A DNA stretch of 64,000 nt, from the NCBI GenBank assembly GCA_006384855.1, contig VCJN01002602.1:1-64000 (forward strand), in the 5' to 3' direction. The notes under the pieces were generated by a model. The model was given only the letters and a program-made list of their open reading frames with translations. It did no database searches and was not told the DNA's origin. Origin of the DNA: Tetraselmis striata. Lineage: Eukaryota > Chlorophyta > Chlorodendrophyceae > Chlorodendrales > Chlorodendraceae. Below, one piece after another: positions 10,417 through 22,147 of the stretch. How positions within the stretch are numbered: the first letter of the stretch is position 1; every line of letters begins with the position of its first letter. Both the position numbers and the translations under genes were made by a program.

Positions 10417-10915
10417 ATGAAGACGGTTTCAAGCACCGCGGTTGTGTTAGTGGGCGTGGTCCTCACTTCTGCCCTGCGCTGGGACGATGTCGTTGTTGAC
10501 GCAGATGACCACGTCGGTGCCGACCACTCGTCGGGCCACCACCACCAGTGTCGCGCCAACCCCCGAGGCTGTCACCACTGCGGCTGTCCCGGCAACCACC
10601 AAAACTGCCACCACCAGTGTCACGCCAACGACCCAGGCTGTCACCCCCACGGCTGTCCCGGCGACCACCCAAGCCGCGACAACGACGCCGACGGCTGTAC
10701 CCCGGACGACCCAGGCCGCTACTACCACGACAGCTGCACCAGTGACCACGGCGGCCGCCACCACCACTGCGACAGTCATTCCGCCGACCACTCAGGCCGC
10801 TACCACTACCACTGTAGCGCCGACAACGACGCACCCAGCCACCACCACCACCGCTGCGCCGACCACGGGGGGCGTCACCACCTGGGAAAGCACTAGTAAG
10901 GTTGACACGGTTTAA
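10417..10915 (+). pseudogene. Frameshifted copy of the mucin-like gene
   Basis: Begins MKTVSSTAVVLVGVVLTS at 10417, matching the signal peptide of the gene at 5837. A 2-base deletion near 10468 (CTCTCGCCCTGC reduced to TCTGCCCTGC) then shifts the frame. The Thr/Pro repeat frame resumes at 10487 as TQMTTSVPTTRRATTTSVAP and stops at 10913-10915, before any C-terminal domain. The upstream 10.20-10.35 kb also resembles 5.64-5.80 kb, so the copy arose at the DNA level. The repeat array is much shorter than in the parent. Confidence 0.75.
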
Positions 10916-11356
10916 TGGTTCAGAGGGATAATTTGCGTTTGATACGTGCGTTTGTAACGTTGCCCTCCCCGTCCAGACTGCCCTGCACTGTAGTCCTCTC
11001 GTTGGCCAGTTATCGTCCCAGCTTCGAGACACAGGTACATGCTAATAAGCCCATGTAAAACACATCCCATGCCTCCTCACGTGCCGACCATGCAATGCCT
11101 TTTTGGGGTCACCGGCAGCAGCTTCACCAACAGCAGTCACACCTCCAAATCCACTTTTCGATGTGGCTTGCTCAAGCCTGCCTCTAACTGACATACAACT
11201 TGCCCTGGCCCTTGCCTTACTTGCTCTCTCCGCAGCTCCATCGCGGAATGTCGCCACCTCATCTGGTATTCAGCCTGGTATTCATCAGCCTCCACAACTT
11301 AGAATGCTATATACCAGGCCAAAAACAAATACCCCCCATGTCTGTAAAGGGCCGCA
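10916..11356. other. Intergenic, no gene recognised
   Basis: Between the decayed mucin-like copy and the duplicated block. Short open frames only; no family motif seen. Confidence 0.4.
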
Positions 11357-11486
11357 ATAAAGTGCACCGTTGCCATGTATAATCACCGCAGTGCTCGCCA
11401 TGTCGTTCATTAGACCCCCCCCCTCCCCTGGTGCACGGCTGTCATGCTCAGACTGCTGGGCCCTTATCGCGCAGGCGGTGCCGTCC

Positions 11487-11491
11487 TTACA
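11487..11491 (-). terminator. TGTAA poly(A) signal of the SET-domain gene
   Basis: TTACA on the plus strand reads TGTAA in sense, 63 bases past the stop codon at 11555-11557. UGUAA is the usual green-algal poly(A) signal. Confidence 0.6.
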
Positions 11492-11554
11492 ACTGCGGAC
11501 TCGCTGCGCAGGCACCCAGACCTGTCCTGCCCCAAAACAACTCCTGCCGGACAG

Positions 11555-14142
11555 TCACCACCCTCGTGAGGTGACCTCCTCCCCGGCCCCCGCGTGCTGC
11601 TGCCGGACCGCTTGAAACTGCGCCCGCTCCTCCGACGTGGAGTCATACGTGTCCAGGTCATCCATCTGGACGCGGCGCCGGGGCAATGTAAGGGCATGGT
11701 CACGGGGAAGGAGGGCGCAGCTGCCTCGGTAATGCATTGCCAACCTGCCTTCCGATGAGTGGCTGGCCAGCTTGGAATAAGCAAATACAGGGGGGGTGGG
11801 GGGGGGGGGGGGGGGGCACCGGGTAGCGCATGCCGTTGGGCGCAATCCACCATGCAAAGCCCTTCTCCTCGCTCATGGCCTCCTGCGGGAGTGGGAAGCC
11901 GGGGCGGCATATATCAGCAGTGTATCGGTGGTGAGGAGGGCCGGGTAGGGGAGGTCTCTCCCATACTCCGTGCTGTGGACATGTGACACCCTATGAATAC
12001 CAGAAATAGAAAATAATACTGTAATAAAACAAAGACAATTTTCATTATAAAAATATAGCGGCATCCGAAGATATATTGCATGCGTATATTGGCACGTACG
12101 GGACACTGTCGCGTGTGGACTATATGTTTTGAAATGCAGTGGTAGACATGCCACATCATACAAAGTTGTAGGGCGTAGGTGGCAATCAGTTTTAAACAGC
12201 GGTGATGCCTGGCCGTGCTGTTTGAATTTGCCGCCCTTCCAGCGTGGTACGAGCGCGGTATGGTGCCGCCAGCAATAAACCTGATTAGTCGAGTACTGGC
12301 GGTACTACCCAGGACGATATATTATACGCAGATGGTAGTCATCATACTAAAACGTGTGTGTCGTAATCGTTTGCGTAATGTCATCGTCGGTCCGCATTCC
12401 TGTATTGCGGTCTATTTCAAAACAAGGTACGCAAACTTAAAAATAGGCAATATTAACTCAAACAATGTCCTTAGCACTATCCGAAATAAATTCGCAATAC
12501 GACTGAGATGTCTGTCAGTTTTCTTTCCAGAAAAGAGCAAATTATCAACACATTTTCTATTGCATTCTATTTCTAATTGTCGCATCCTAATAGACTGGCG
12601 AGTTATCACAGGTAAACGCAATGGATGTGCATGCCCAGGGGGTATGGGGCACAGGAGGCAGGGGGGCACCTTGAAGCCCTGGCCGTGGCCGCCCAGGAAG
12701 CCGTGGCAGGAGGGCGCGCCGCACACGCACTTGACGCGCTTGCCCCCGTTCCAGTCCTGCCGCGAGGGGGGCGGGGGGGGGGGGGGGGGGGGAGCGCCTG
12801 AGTCGCCCTCAGCTGGCCGCAGCAGGGGCGCAGGCCAGAGAGGCACAGGACGGCGGCGGCAGGCCCACCAGGTTGTAGTGGTAGGTCAGCTCCTCCCCGG
12901 GCATGATGTCCCGCGCCGCAAAGATGCCCACGCGGATTTGCTTCCCCACCTGCGGCCCGGCCGCTGGATCAGCGGGTGATGCTGCACGAAAGCTCCCCTG
13001 GCCCCCATCTCTCGCCCCCCCGCTTAAGATGCCCCTTATCTATGGATGCACCTGCCACTTGGCCGTTGCGCAGTTGGGCTCGCAGGAGTGGTTGATGAAG
13101 CGCGCCGTGCCGCCCTTCTGCGTGGCATCAATGGCCAAGTCGGCGCTGGGGGCGGGCAGCGGCGGCACATTGTCAGCCCGCCGCGCTCGCACCCAATGGA
13201 GGAGCAAGCGCAGCGGCATGGGTGGCCCGCCCCGGCGCTGCGCAGCGGGGCTCTCGCACCCGACATCCATGACAAACGTGTGGCTCTGCGTGTCGCGCTC
13301 GTACTTGGCGATGCGGCTCGCCATCTCGGCGGTGGTGCAGACCTGCCGGCGTCATTGGTTGGCGAGCGGATCAGCGGGTCGGTGCGCTGATGATGTGACG
13401 CCCTCGCGTGCCCAACCTGTCGGCAGTGCGCAAGCGCGCAAGGCAGCGAGCGGCAGAGCTGCAGTGGATCCGGACACCCACCTCGCCGATGTACTCCACG
13501 ATGAAGTCGCCCTGTTTGGCGGGCTCCATCAGTTGCAAACCCCACCCCTTGCAGCCCATGTAGCTCAGCCTGCGATGGTGCGGTTGCGCCATATTCAGGC
13601 CAGCGCGCGTCATGCCGGCGTGGAGGAGGCGGAGGGGGGTGGGGGGTGAGGCAAGTGACAGCGCACTTTGTCTTGGGTCGCTTGCCGCGCTGCATGACGC
13701 GGTTGGTGCACTCCTCGCCGCAAGGGCAGGAGGAGGCGCAGCACTCGGTCTGCGTCAGCCGGTTGAGACAGTCCTCGCCGCAGCCCTCGCCACCGGCGCT
13801 GGGCGGAACGCACTCGCAGGAGGGCGGGTCGTGCGGCGGGAGCGCGGACTCGGCGCTGCCCACGTACTGGTTGCGCCGCAGCTTCACGAAGGCCGGGGGG
13901 CATGTCGGCTTGCCGCCGCGCGTCAAGGCGGGCGAGGGCGAGGGCGTGACAGCTGCCCCCAGGGATGCCATGGTCGGCAACGGCGTCGCCGCTCCGCCGG
14001 CTACCGCTGCCCTGGCTGCGCGCGATGCCACCGCCGCGGCGCTAGCACCCCGGGGGCGCTTGACCACCCGCCCGGCCATGGGCGACGGCGATAGCGCCCC
14101 GGATGCCGCCGGGGAGTCGCCCGATGGCCTGGCGGCAACCAT
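11555..14142 (-). CDS. AWS-SET-postSET histone methyltransferase (SET2/ASH1 type)
   Basis: Eight exons join in phase: 13667-14142, 13482-13569, 13260-13342, 13052-13145, 12869-12949, 12670-12756, 11820-11882 and 11555-11665. The AWS zinc cluster (CECVPPS...CGEDCLNR...[15 protein letters not shown]) leads to the SET core: [35 protein letters not shown], the S-adenosylmethionine and catalytic blocks [12 protein letters not shown] and [10 protein letters not shown], then post-[20 protein letters not shown] plus SET is the arrangement of H3K36 methyltransferases, so a nuclear H3K36 role is likely. Exons 7 and 8 ([20 protein letters not shown] and [14 protein letters not shown]) are not recognised domains. 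The frame stays open upstream of 14142 (NASEWCDLSQARRAQ), so the true start may lie further 5'. The last exon is duplicated at 8613-8723. Confidence 0.8.
12172..12238 (+). repeat. Short palindromic repeat (GGTGGCAA family), intronic
   Basis: GCGTAGGTGGCAA, then GATGCCTGGCCGTG, then TTTGCCGCC: the reverse complement of 37597-37650 and related to 36316-36368. The near-inverted ends GGTGGCAA/TTTGCC(A/G)CC suggest a small MITE. It lies in the 787-bp intron 11883-12669 of the SET-domain gene, where no other coding sequence was recognised. Confidence 0.6.
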
Positions 14143-14249
14143 CTGCGCTCTACGAGCTTGGCTGAGGTCGCACCACTCACTGGCGTTCCGCCGGCAGGAT
14201 GATGAAAGCAGGGCGCTGCGATAAGCAGCAGGTCGAAGTTACAGCAGCA

Positions 14250-14515
14250 GCGATAGGGGTTCGCGTAGTGCTTGTCGTAGCTGCGCCGATGCTGGTTGCT
14301 GATGGATGTCAATCAGCGCGGCAACACCGTGGCGTGTGTCGTGACGTTGGTTCTGGTGTTTTTCCGCCCCCGGGACAGGACAGGCAGTGAAACCCTTGCA
14401 GCGTCTCTAGGACGGCCGTTTAGGCAGCAATCCAGTTACGGGAAGCCCTGGGTAGGCGACGCTAAAAAGTTATAGTCATCAAGCAAGTTGCCGACGCATT
14501 CTGAAAGTCTAATTA
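14250..14515. repeat. Dispersed duplicate of 19160-19415
   Basis: Shares in the same order the blocks CCCGGGACAG-like, GTGAAAC, CCCTTGC-AGCGTCTC, GGCGACGCT and ATCAAGCAA(G/A)TTGCCGA with 19160-19415. It lies upstream of the SET-domain gene and may include part of its 5' end (open frame with RRSYDKHYANPYRCC). Confidence 0.5.
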
Positions 14516-14548
14516 AAGGCCAGTGACAGAATTTCCAACTCTATTGGA

Positions 14549-16743
14549 TCACCGTCTAAAACACTGCCATGAAAATACCACGACCACGACCATCATACTG
14601 CACTGACCACGAAAGGTCCGCCCTACCCGTTTGGGCGTCGGCTGATTCGAGTAATGCAAGTCGGGGCAAGCCCCAACCCGCGGAGCAAAGCATTTCGGGA
14701 GTGCGATACATGTGCAACAAAGAAGGCAATGTGAAGGAGGGCCCGACGCCATAGCTAGAAAAATTTCCCATTCCCAGTAAAATCCAGGGGGCCGTGAAGG
14801 GAGGGGGGGGACCCCGCCCAGTATAAAGGCAGTTAAGTCCTCGGGTGTTGACGCAATAACCCGAATACTAATAAAATCCCTGAACTCCGGAACCAACAAC
14901 CCAAAATTATGACGGTGATACCCCCACCGCGGGCACTCCACCGACATATGTTCGATAGTCTCAGATTCACCGCCACATGCAGGGCAGTGTTCCAGGAACC
15001 GCTCAGACATGGCATGAATCCGGGCCAATCGACGGACAGTGGGAAATACTCGGGTGCGTAATTGTACCATCATGTGCAGCCCGGCCACAACCCCCGCGGG
15101 GACACCCACACCGTACTGTGGCAACGGGTTTGACTTATAAGTCGCTTGGACATATATACCCCATGTTTTATTGCGTGCTAACGATGCCGACGATTCATAA
15201 CGCGCCCACACCGATGCCTTTACTAGTTTAGCGGCATCGCGCGCGGCTAGTGACCTCCACTCAAGTGGAAGGTGCGCCCCCTCAGCTAGCCCTACGTTCG
15301 CCCTAGCTAGTCGATCTAACCACCGCACATTCCCCAACGTCCACATGTTGGGGCGCGCCCGACTTGGCTGATCTACTAAATGGGTTATACATGTATTCAA
15401 GTCGGATGCTTTAAGGAACGCCCGAGCCCGTGCCGCAGCGGCCGTAGCCTCTATAGGCGCAATATTTAATTCCCGCATCATCGGTGCAGTGGCCACCCCA
15501 GGGGATTTTTTTACCCACCCCAACGAGGCACCGCAAGCACTGATTGAGTACGGTTTGTAACTTATTCGCGCCGCTAGTTCTATCCATGACCCATACTTCA
15601 CACCCGTAAGTTAGAACCGGCAGTACACGTGCTGTACGGACAGACACACGCACATTAATAGGCATTATGTCCCGTCCACCGACTAATACCGAATCGAGCG
15701 CCTCCATGGCGCGCCTACCCTTCTTAACCCGGTCGTCTATTATGTGTTGCATACCTAAATCCGACTTAATGACCGTACCCAAATACCTATATTCATTTAC
15801 AACCGGTACCCGTTCCCCCTCAAGCTGCCATCGGGCAGCTTGTTCGCGTAACCCGGTCTCGTCGGAACATCGGCCTAATGCCATCACCCCACACGTAAGT
15901 ACCCCAAACCCAATAAAATGGTCCTCCGCCCACTGCAAGAAGTGGGCGAACATGGCATGCAGGTTATCGAACAAGTCTGTGATACCAAAAGCGTCGTCCA
16001 CGTATAACTGACCTGGCACCCTTAGTGGTTGCCTTGCCGCTAATGTAATGTCGGTGCACTCTGGTACATCACACCCTAGATGTTCTACCCCATCGAATAT
16101 ATCGTTAATAAATATATTAAATAGGATGGGGGAAGCGGGGCATCCCTATCGGAGGCCAAGCTCTGTGGGTATGTATGGGGTCTGATGTTGTTCCCGGGGC
16201 CACCCCTGTCTTGACCCGTACCATACTATCCCGGTATAAAGTTTTAATGAAGGTAAGCATATGACCCGTAACCCCTATGGCTTGTAGTTTTAGGAATAAA
16301 AGCTCATGAGGTACGGTGTAATATTCCTTCCTAAAGTCATTAAAACCCGCGTACGTGGGTAGACCTGCCGCTTGGCGACGAGCCTCGATATCGAACAAGC
16401 TGTCGACTTGCATGGGGCCCTCCTCATTCCGCATAAAACCCGCTTGCCAACGGCGGATTATCCCTTTAGCTTCGCAGACGTCTTGCAAGCGTTAGGTAAT
16501 AACGGTCATAAGGAGTTTAATAGCGGCACCCATAATTGAAATACCCATGTAGTTGTCCATAACGGCCGCGTCGCCTTTCTTGGGCACCGATACCATGGCC
16601 GAGCTACGCCACTGCTGGGGGATATAGTTCTTAGTCCATATCCCGTTAATTAAGCCCAGCACTGCCTTGCCAAAATGGCTATTTGGAGCGTATATCGCCA
16701 ATTTTAAAGCCTCCACAGTGATCCCATCCTGCCCTTGGGCCTT
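14549..16743 (-). mobile_element. Degraded LINE with reverse transcriptase (minus strand)
   Basis: Read 5' to 3' on the minus strand: QGQDGITVEALKLA and WRSSAMVSVPKKGDAAVMDNY (fingers, 16492-16740), then PTYAGFNDFRKEYYTVPHEL (16117-16488), then the catalytic box QLYVDDAFGITD and EYRYLGTVI (15411-16019), then a thumb/C-terminal part ending in a CPACGGESETIEHMSVEC zinc knuckle (14549-15601). Four overlapping frames show it is frameshifted and inactive. The 5' part is lost where a 276-bp repeat begins at 16745. No endonuclease domain was seen. Confidence 0.82.
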
Positions 16744-16744
16744 A

Positions 16745-17020
16745 TGTTATGTACTCTACACTGCTCTACTTTGTACTGCGGGAGCCGACGAAGGAGCGAA
16801 GAACTGCTGGCGACCGAGGCGGACGAGAACGAGTACAAGCCAAGCGAAGTACGAGTATGAGCATTGCGAGTGCGAGTACAAGTGAAGGCGAGGTACTGGG
16901 ACGAGGACGATGAGGCGACAGTACGAGCGACTACAGCAAGGCGACTAGTAGTGCAGGACAGTATTACGAGTACCCACATGGGGTGCGAGTAACCTGTATA
17001 TGTACCTACGTACCAGCAGC
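16745..17020 (+). repeat. GAGTAC-rich dispersed repeat, copy 1
   Basis: About 90% identical by eye to 47641-47910, from TGTTATGTACTCTACACTG to GCGTACCAGCAGC-like ends. It interrupts the LINE reverse transcriptase here and replaces part of a gag-like ORF in the other copy. Rich in GAGTAC and GCGAGTAC; no protein recognised and no clear terminal inverted repeat. Confidence 0.7.
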
Positions 17021-17162
17021 GGCGATTGTCGTACGCTATGGTGTCACCTGTTAGAGGATGATGACACCAGCAAGCGTTAGATGGAGCGCTGCCTTAGGAG
17101 TGCCTTAGCAATAGGTACTAGAACCTACTGGAACCATCTAGAACGCTATAGCATTTGCTATA

Positions 17163-17207
17163 GCAATATACTTACATGAGCTAGCAGCAGAACGCGATAT
17201 CGGAAAT
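17163..17207 (-). mobile_element. 45-bp LINE 3'-end stub
   Basis: Contains only TTACATGAGCTAGCAGCAG and CGATATCGGAAAT, the reverse complement of the LINE 3' terminus, between direct repeats ATTTGCTATA at 17153-17162 and 17208-17217. The surrounding stretch to 17381 holds no recognised gene. Confidence 0.7.
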
Positions 17208-17381
17208 ATTTGCTATATAGCAATAGTAGTCAAATATTATAACCGCTGTGCTGCGGACAGGCGAAGGTGCTAGGAACCGTGTCTGTACTTAGTAGTATAT
17301 GACTAAAATAGCGACGGGCCGCGGGTTAGGACCGCACACGTCGATTTTAGTATTAGTCGATTTTAGTATTAGTTTTAGTAT

Positions 17382-18328
17382 CCGCCGCTGCGCGGGTACT
17401 GGGCCTTTGCCCGCGCGGAGGTTCCGCGCTTGTCACTTGCCCTGGCCCAACGTGTGGTATTGATCCCTTATGGCTTCGCTCTACGGATGGCTCGAACCGG
17501 AGCGCTACGGATTTCATCGTGGATCATCTACCCATATGCCCCGTAGCGAACTACAAGCACCGCATGCATACCGCTTTGAAGAATATGTGGGCATCTGTGG
17601 CAATTGATGCGGGGGCGGTGCTTGACCGGGACCGCTCGGGAGCCGGCGACTTGACCCTTGAGACGAGTGGGCTGCGCCCAGCGGACCGCTCGCGGCCGTC
17701 GGACCTGACGCTGGCGGGGTGGGGAGGGGCAGCGTGCGATTACATGATCGACTTCGCGTGCGTGTCCTCCACGACCCCCACTTGGAGCAACGACCCCCGC
17801 TGGTGCATCCCGGGAATCGCGGCGACCGAGGCGGAGCATGCTAAGTTGGCAGCGGACCGGGCGTCTTCCGCCCCAGTGCAGGGTGTTCACCGGTACTACC
17901 CTTTTGTGGTTGAGGACCGCGGCCGACTCGGGAAGTCCGCTTTGACTGTGGTCTACATCTTCGCGGTGCTGTTGGCTGTGCGCAACTTCCCTGGCGGTCC
18001 TTCCGCCCCGACCTCTTGCTTTCTTCGTGGTCAATCCGTTCAGGCACTTCGAAACTTTGTCGCCGGCCAACCTGCTGAGTTCCGCCGTCACCTGTCGCGC
18101 ACACGGCGGGGGCTGTTGCAGCGGGTCTCGGCTTGCGTGCATGGTACCCTGGGCGGCATTCTCTCTGCCGGTGTGCAGATGGCCAAGTCTGATGCGTGTG
18201 CTCGTGCCCACTCTGCGTCTTCTCATGTTACTGCTTCCACCCCGCAGTCGATGTAGAGGACCTTTCTGATTGCCTATTATTTTGGTGATTTCCGATATCG
18301 CCTTCTGCTGCTAGCTCATGTAATTATA
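17382..18328 (+). mobile_element. 5'-truncated LINE copy with C-terminal domain
   Basis: A 947-bp insert flanked by TTTTAGTAT at 17373-17381 and 18329-18337. It encodes the retroelement C-terminal region in one long frame (17519-18256): HLPICPVANYKHRMHTALKN, RPADRSRPSDLTLAGW, DYMIDFACVSSTTPT, ATEAEHAKLAADR and YPFVVEDRGRL. The stop is followed by the conserved 3' terminus GATTTCCGATATCGCC...GCTAGCTCATGTAATTA. This is the best reference copy for the 3' end seen as stubs elsewhere. Confidence 0.85.
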
Positions 18329-20440
18329 TTTTAGTATTAGTCTAGTAGTTACACGCAGCACAAGTGGCGGGAATTGGAATCAATACGCAGCGCACGGAAT
18401 GACGGAAACCATCGACTATAAATAGGCCGGCAAAACCACCGCCGGGCCAGTCACCCAGGTTACCGGTATTCCGGTACTGTAAGAATCCCTTTTCCCAAAT
18501 CTCTGCTCATTATTCCTGGCCGTGTGGAATAACGATCCAGCAATGGGCCCTAAGACTCAGCTCCGGCTTTAGGACTATCTATGGATAGACGATTATTCGG
18601 CCTAAGTCCTAAGGGGGCTGTAACACCTTATCATTTTTTTAACGCCTAAGAGCCTTGGCTAGTTCCTCCCGTGTTATATGCCCATTAATCCCGTTTAGTG
18701 CGGGGGCAATGGGTGGCGATGTACGGTGCTGGTTATATATCAGGCTAGACAGGTTAATATAGAGGGTTCCCCCTAACAAAATATTAGTTTTGATAATGAT
18801 AATCCTGATGTTGTTTTAGGTGCCTAGGCAGGAAAGATTTAAGCCCAAAAAATGAGCGGGAAATACTGAAATGCTGAGAGATTCTGATGAAAGCAAAGTA
18901 CTGGTACCAATACCACGGTACGTTGCGGCGGGCCGCTTTTAAACGGTTTGTGTTGATCTCATTTAGTACTGATTTTAGCGGTGCTGTATCTGTTGTTGTA
19001 GTCCTTTCGAAATTTGCACCATCCAGTACTACCGTACGGGCCCGCCGGGGGGGGGGGGGGGGGACAAAACACCAAGCATCTCCATACGGTTTCGCCACGT
19101 CAAGTAATAACTGCGCCGTCACTGCGCCCCCAGCAGCTTGATGACATGCACGGTGCGTTTTGTAACTGGTGCATGCCGTCGTACATGGTAAACTGGTCGT
19201 AGAATTGATGCCGATGATGATGACATAGCAGTTATACAAGTTTTCCCCGCCCCGGGACGACATAATTGGCAATAGTGAAACTACCCTTGCGGCAGCGTCT
19301 CCATCTGCTACTTCGATGGCGCCGTTAACGCAGCGATCAAGTTTCGGAGAGCCATGAGTGCAGGCGACGCTCCGTAATAGTTATCAAGCAAATTGCCGAA
19401 GCATTTCGCAACACTAAAGCCAAGCAATAATAAGTTGATTTGTCGTGTTAGGTGCCGCCCCCCTATTTGAGCGCCCCTACTTTCTTCTCTCATGCTTCAT
19501 GCACAAGTACAACAAAGTACGTTCAAAAGCAATGCAAAAGATGCAATAAACATGTTGTTCTGTCAATGCTGGTGACGTCCTGCACATAGACATCGGCCAA
19601 CATGCTATTGCTTTGCACACCGAAGTAAATGCACAAAAGGACAATTTAGAGGGAAAAACAAATTAGTACATTGTGACAGGTTAGTGTTATTAACCCCTTG
19701 CCCTCACTGCCGAAGCCTACCATACTATATTGAAGTGTCTTGCAGGACGGCAACCGGCCGCCACATGACACAGACGTCCTCCTTCGTCCGCGCCGATTTG
19801 TTGCGGGAGGCTAAGTTGGCGTCGTTGACAACCGTGACAAGCAGGGCACATGGTGCCGAGCGCGTCCGCCCCACCTAACCTCAAGAGTTGACTACCGCGA
19901 GAGCTTGCTCCACTACGGGAGCCCACGACAGCCCATTTTGCGACCCGGCTTCGGGTGTTGAGGTCCCTCCCTTCCCTTCCCCCCACCCAATAATGGGGAC
20001 CCCCCCCAGCTCCAATTCCATACCGTGCGCATCGCAACCCGAAAGCGTCCCAAATGCAAAGCAAGAGCAAGAAAGGAAACCGACCTCGGGCACACGAGTC
20101 GTCGAGAAACCACACTACCGAGGAATTGTTTATCGCTACTTGATGATGTAACGCATGCGCATGGCACGATGCTTGACTACTGGGAAAAGGAACCTCGGTG
20201 CAGACTTGATCAGCCTCTGCGATCCTCGCGTGCATAAGTACGCGAAGCCGCTGCCGAAGGCAACGAGCTCGAAGACGGCAGGCGAGCTGGTGGTGGCTGT
20301 CCTAAATAGTTCCCCGGCCGGAATTGCAGGGCTCACGGGCGATGGGGCAGCCCTTGGTACTAAACCCTGGTCGTACCGGTAACTTAATCGGTTGAAACCA
20401 CCAGCAGACCGTACAAGTTGCACTAGGACGGTTTACATTG
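18329..20440. other. Repeat-rich intergenic, no gene recognised
   Basis: 19160-19415 is a diverged duplicate of 14250-14515. A G run lies at 19049-19062. A plus-strand frame at 20155-20382 (KRNLGADLISLCDPRVHKYA) and minus-strand frames at 18784-19272 and 19717-20235 have no motif I know. A TA-rich, transcript-like section near 18590-18790 holds nothing recognisable. Confidence 0.4.
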
Positions 20441-20736
20441 TTCTAAACTTGTTTATGGGGTTTCCTCCCTTTCCCTAACCGCTTTTCGGCTACCGTGCTG
20501 CTCAGTGGTACGGGATACTAGGCACCTGTCGTTGCGCCCTTTTTGGGTGCAGCATGAGTAGACATAAAAGCAGCCATAGCAGCTGAGCCTGCTATCTTCC
20601 AGTTTCGCTGCGTTACACGCAGCGATTAACTGTCTCGTAACATGTTGTTTGCGAGGAAGGTCACCCCAAGTTGTTCAAGACCACACCCGACTCACCACCC
20701 GTGTGTGAACTTCTTCTCCACACGTCCGTGCGTTAC

Positions 20737-21490
20737 CATGTCAGATGGAGAAGAACCGTCGTTGAGCCAACGCTCGAATCGCTACAAGCAGACGTGAAGG
20801 CCCAGTCTACATTGCTGCGCGAGCTTACAACAACGTTGGCTCAGTTGACGGCTCGTGACCGTGTTGTTGGTGGAGACGGAGCACATGGCTCCGGTTCCGG
20901 GCAGCGCGTCGTGGGACAACCGAACGAGAGGCATCGGGGGAGCCGCAGTGCACCCCGACTTGCCAGAGCTAGCCCAGAGCGGCCGTCTCGGAGCAAAATG
21001 AGTGACGAGGACGACTACCTCGCGGTGCCAGAGCTGCTACAACGAGCAAAGTTTGGTTACGAGGCCGTTCGACCGGTCAGCCGAGTCCTGAAATCTTCCC
21101 CCTGAGCACCGACCTAACGAACGAGTACCTCAAGCATGATGACCGGCGTCTGTCGGCCTAGGAGGAGTATTTTTGGATGTCGCGTTTCGGCGCCCACATG
21201 GCCGCAATTTTCGTAGCTCTCGACGAGCTGCTACCCTACGTCCCTGCTGGACTTCAGATGACAATCACCTTAAGGAGGCAATTGGACAATCAAGAATCCA
21301 CCCCTACCTCGCGCGTGCTCGGAATCACGCCGAAGCCATCGACAAGGCGTTTCGCTTTCGTTTGGCCTTCTTACGGAGGCTTAAAGAGGTCAAGCGTGTG
21401 CACGGCGATCAATGCGTTTTGGACGTGCTGCGAGCCCAACACTTTCAGCCTGCTTCTGAGCATCTAGGTTCTGCGATTTTTGGGGCCTCA
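20737..21490 (+). pseudogene. Gag-like ORF of copy A, frameshifted
   Basis: Starts MSDGEEPSLSQ at 20737, but compared with copy C one C is missing near 20757, so the conserved frame VVEPTLESLQADVKAQSTLL is entered only by a shift. Conserved blocks follow: LRELTTTLAQLTARDRV, SDEDDYLAVPELLQR, then after a stop (codon near 21160) FGAHMAAIFVALDELLPYVP and HGDQCVLDVLRAQHFQPASE. The downstream 21.57-21.65 kb encodes an Arg-Gly-rich tail. No Pfam-type Gag domain is recognised; the role is inferred from position and the RG-rich tail. Confidence 0.6.
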
Positions 21491-22147
21491 TGAAGGACTA
21501 CGAGCGTCGCGTCTTCGAGGCGACAGTTGCCAGCAACGCAAAAGCAACCGCTACTGCTCGAGTGGCGGCAGCGGTTGCATGACGCGGGCGTGGACGTGGG
21601 CGTGGTGGCGGGCGCGGGCGTGGCCGCGAAGGTGAGCTCCAGTGACGGTGTGGGGCGCCTTATTACTTCTTTCGTCATAGCTGTTGGCGCTTTGCGAGGC
21701 CACCTTTCGGTGACTCACCGCCGCAAGGCGAACCCCAGCAGCTCAACCACAGGATGAGCGCCTTGTGTCCGGGCCAGACCCCCCCCCCCCCCCCCCACCT
21801 TACGGACTTCATTTACACCTTCCTCGGTTCGGCACTTCTTACAACTACAACCGAGTGCGGCTCAACCATCCGAACACCTGCGCATTGCGGCTCAACAAAC
21901 CGCCTGCCGTACAATCTCATCGCTGTGTCAGCCGGTTGTCACACTGCGTGTCACGACTGGTTCGCAACGACCAAGCTTCGCGCGTGTACGTTACGCGCGT
22001 GACAGGCGCTTCGAGGGCGAAGGGCGCGCGGGGCGGCCCTCCTACCTGAACCTAGCCCCACAAACCTGTACTGGAGCTGTTGCAAACCCGTCCAGCAACT
22101 ACCGGCCAACCGCCGAAAACCTAACCACTGCCACCGAGTACTTTGCT

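Noticed and set aside
11464-11910. Pro-rich minus-strand ORF across the G run at 11.8 kb
   Set aside because: It reads through an intron in the wrong frame; splicing of exons 11820-11882 and 11555-11665 gives the conserved frame.
15411-16743. Telomerase or group II intron origin of the reverse transcriptase
   Set aside because: YVDD box, PKKGD and the C-terminal CPACGGE zinc knuckle fit a LINE; no intron RNA domains or telomerase motifs are present.
20136-20423. ORF pair near 20.2-20.4 kb as a small gene
   Set aside because: No motif, both strands open, and directly next to a mobile-element border.
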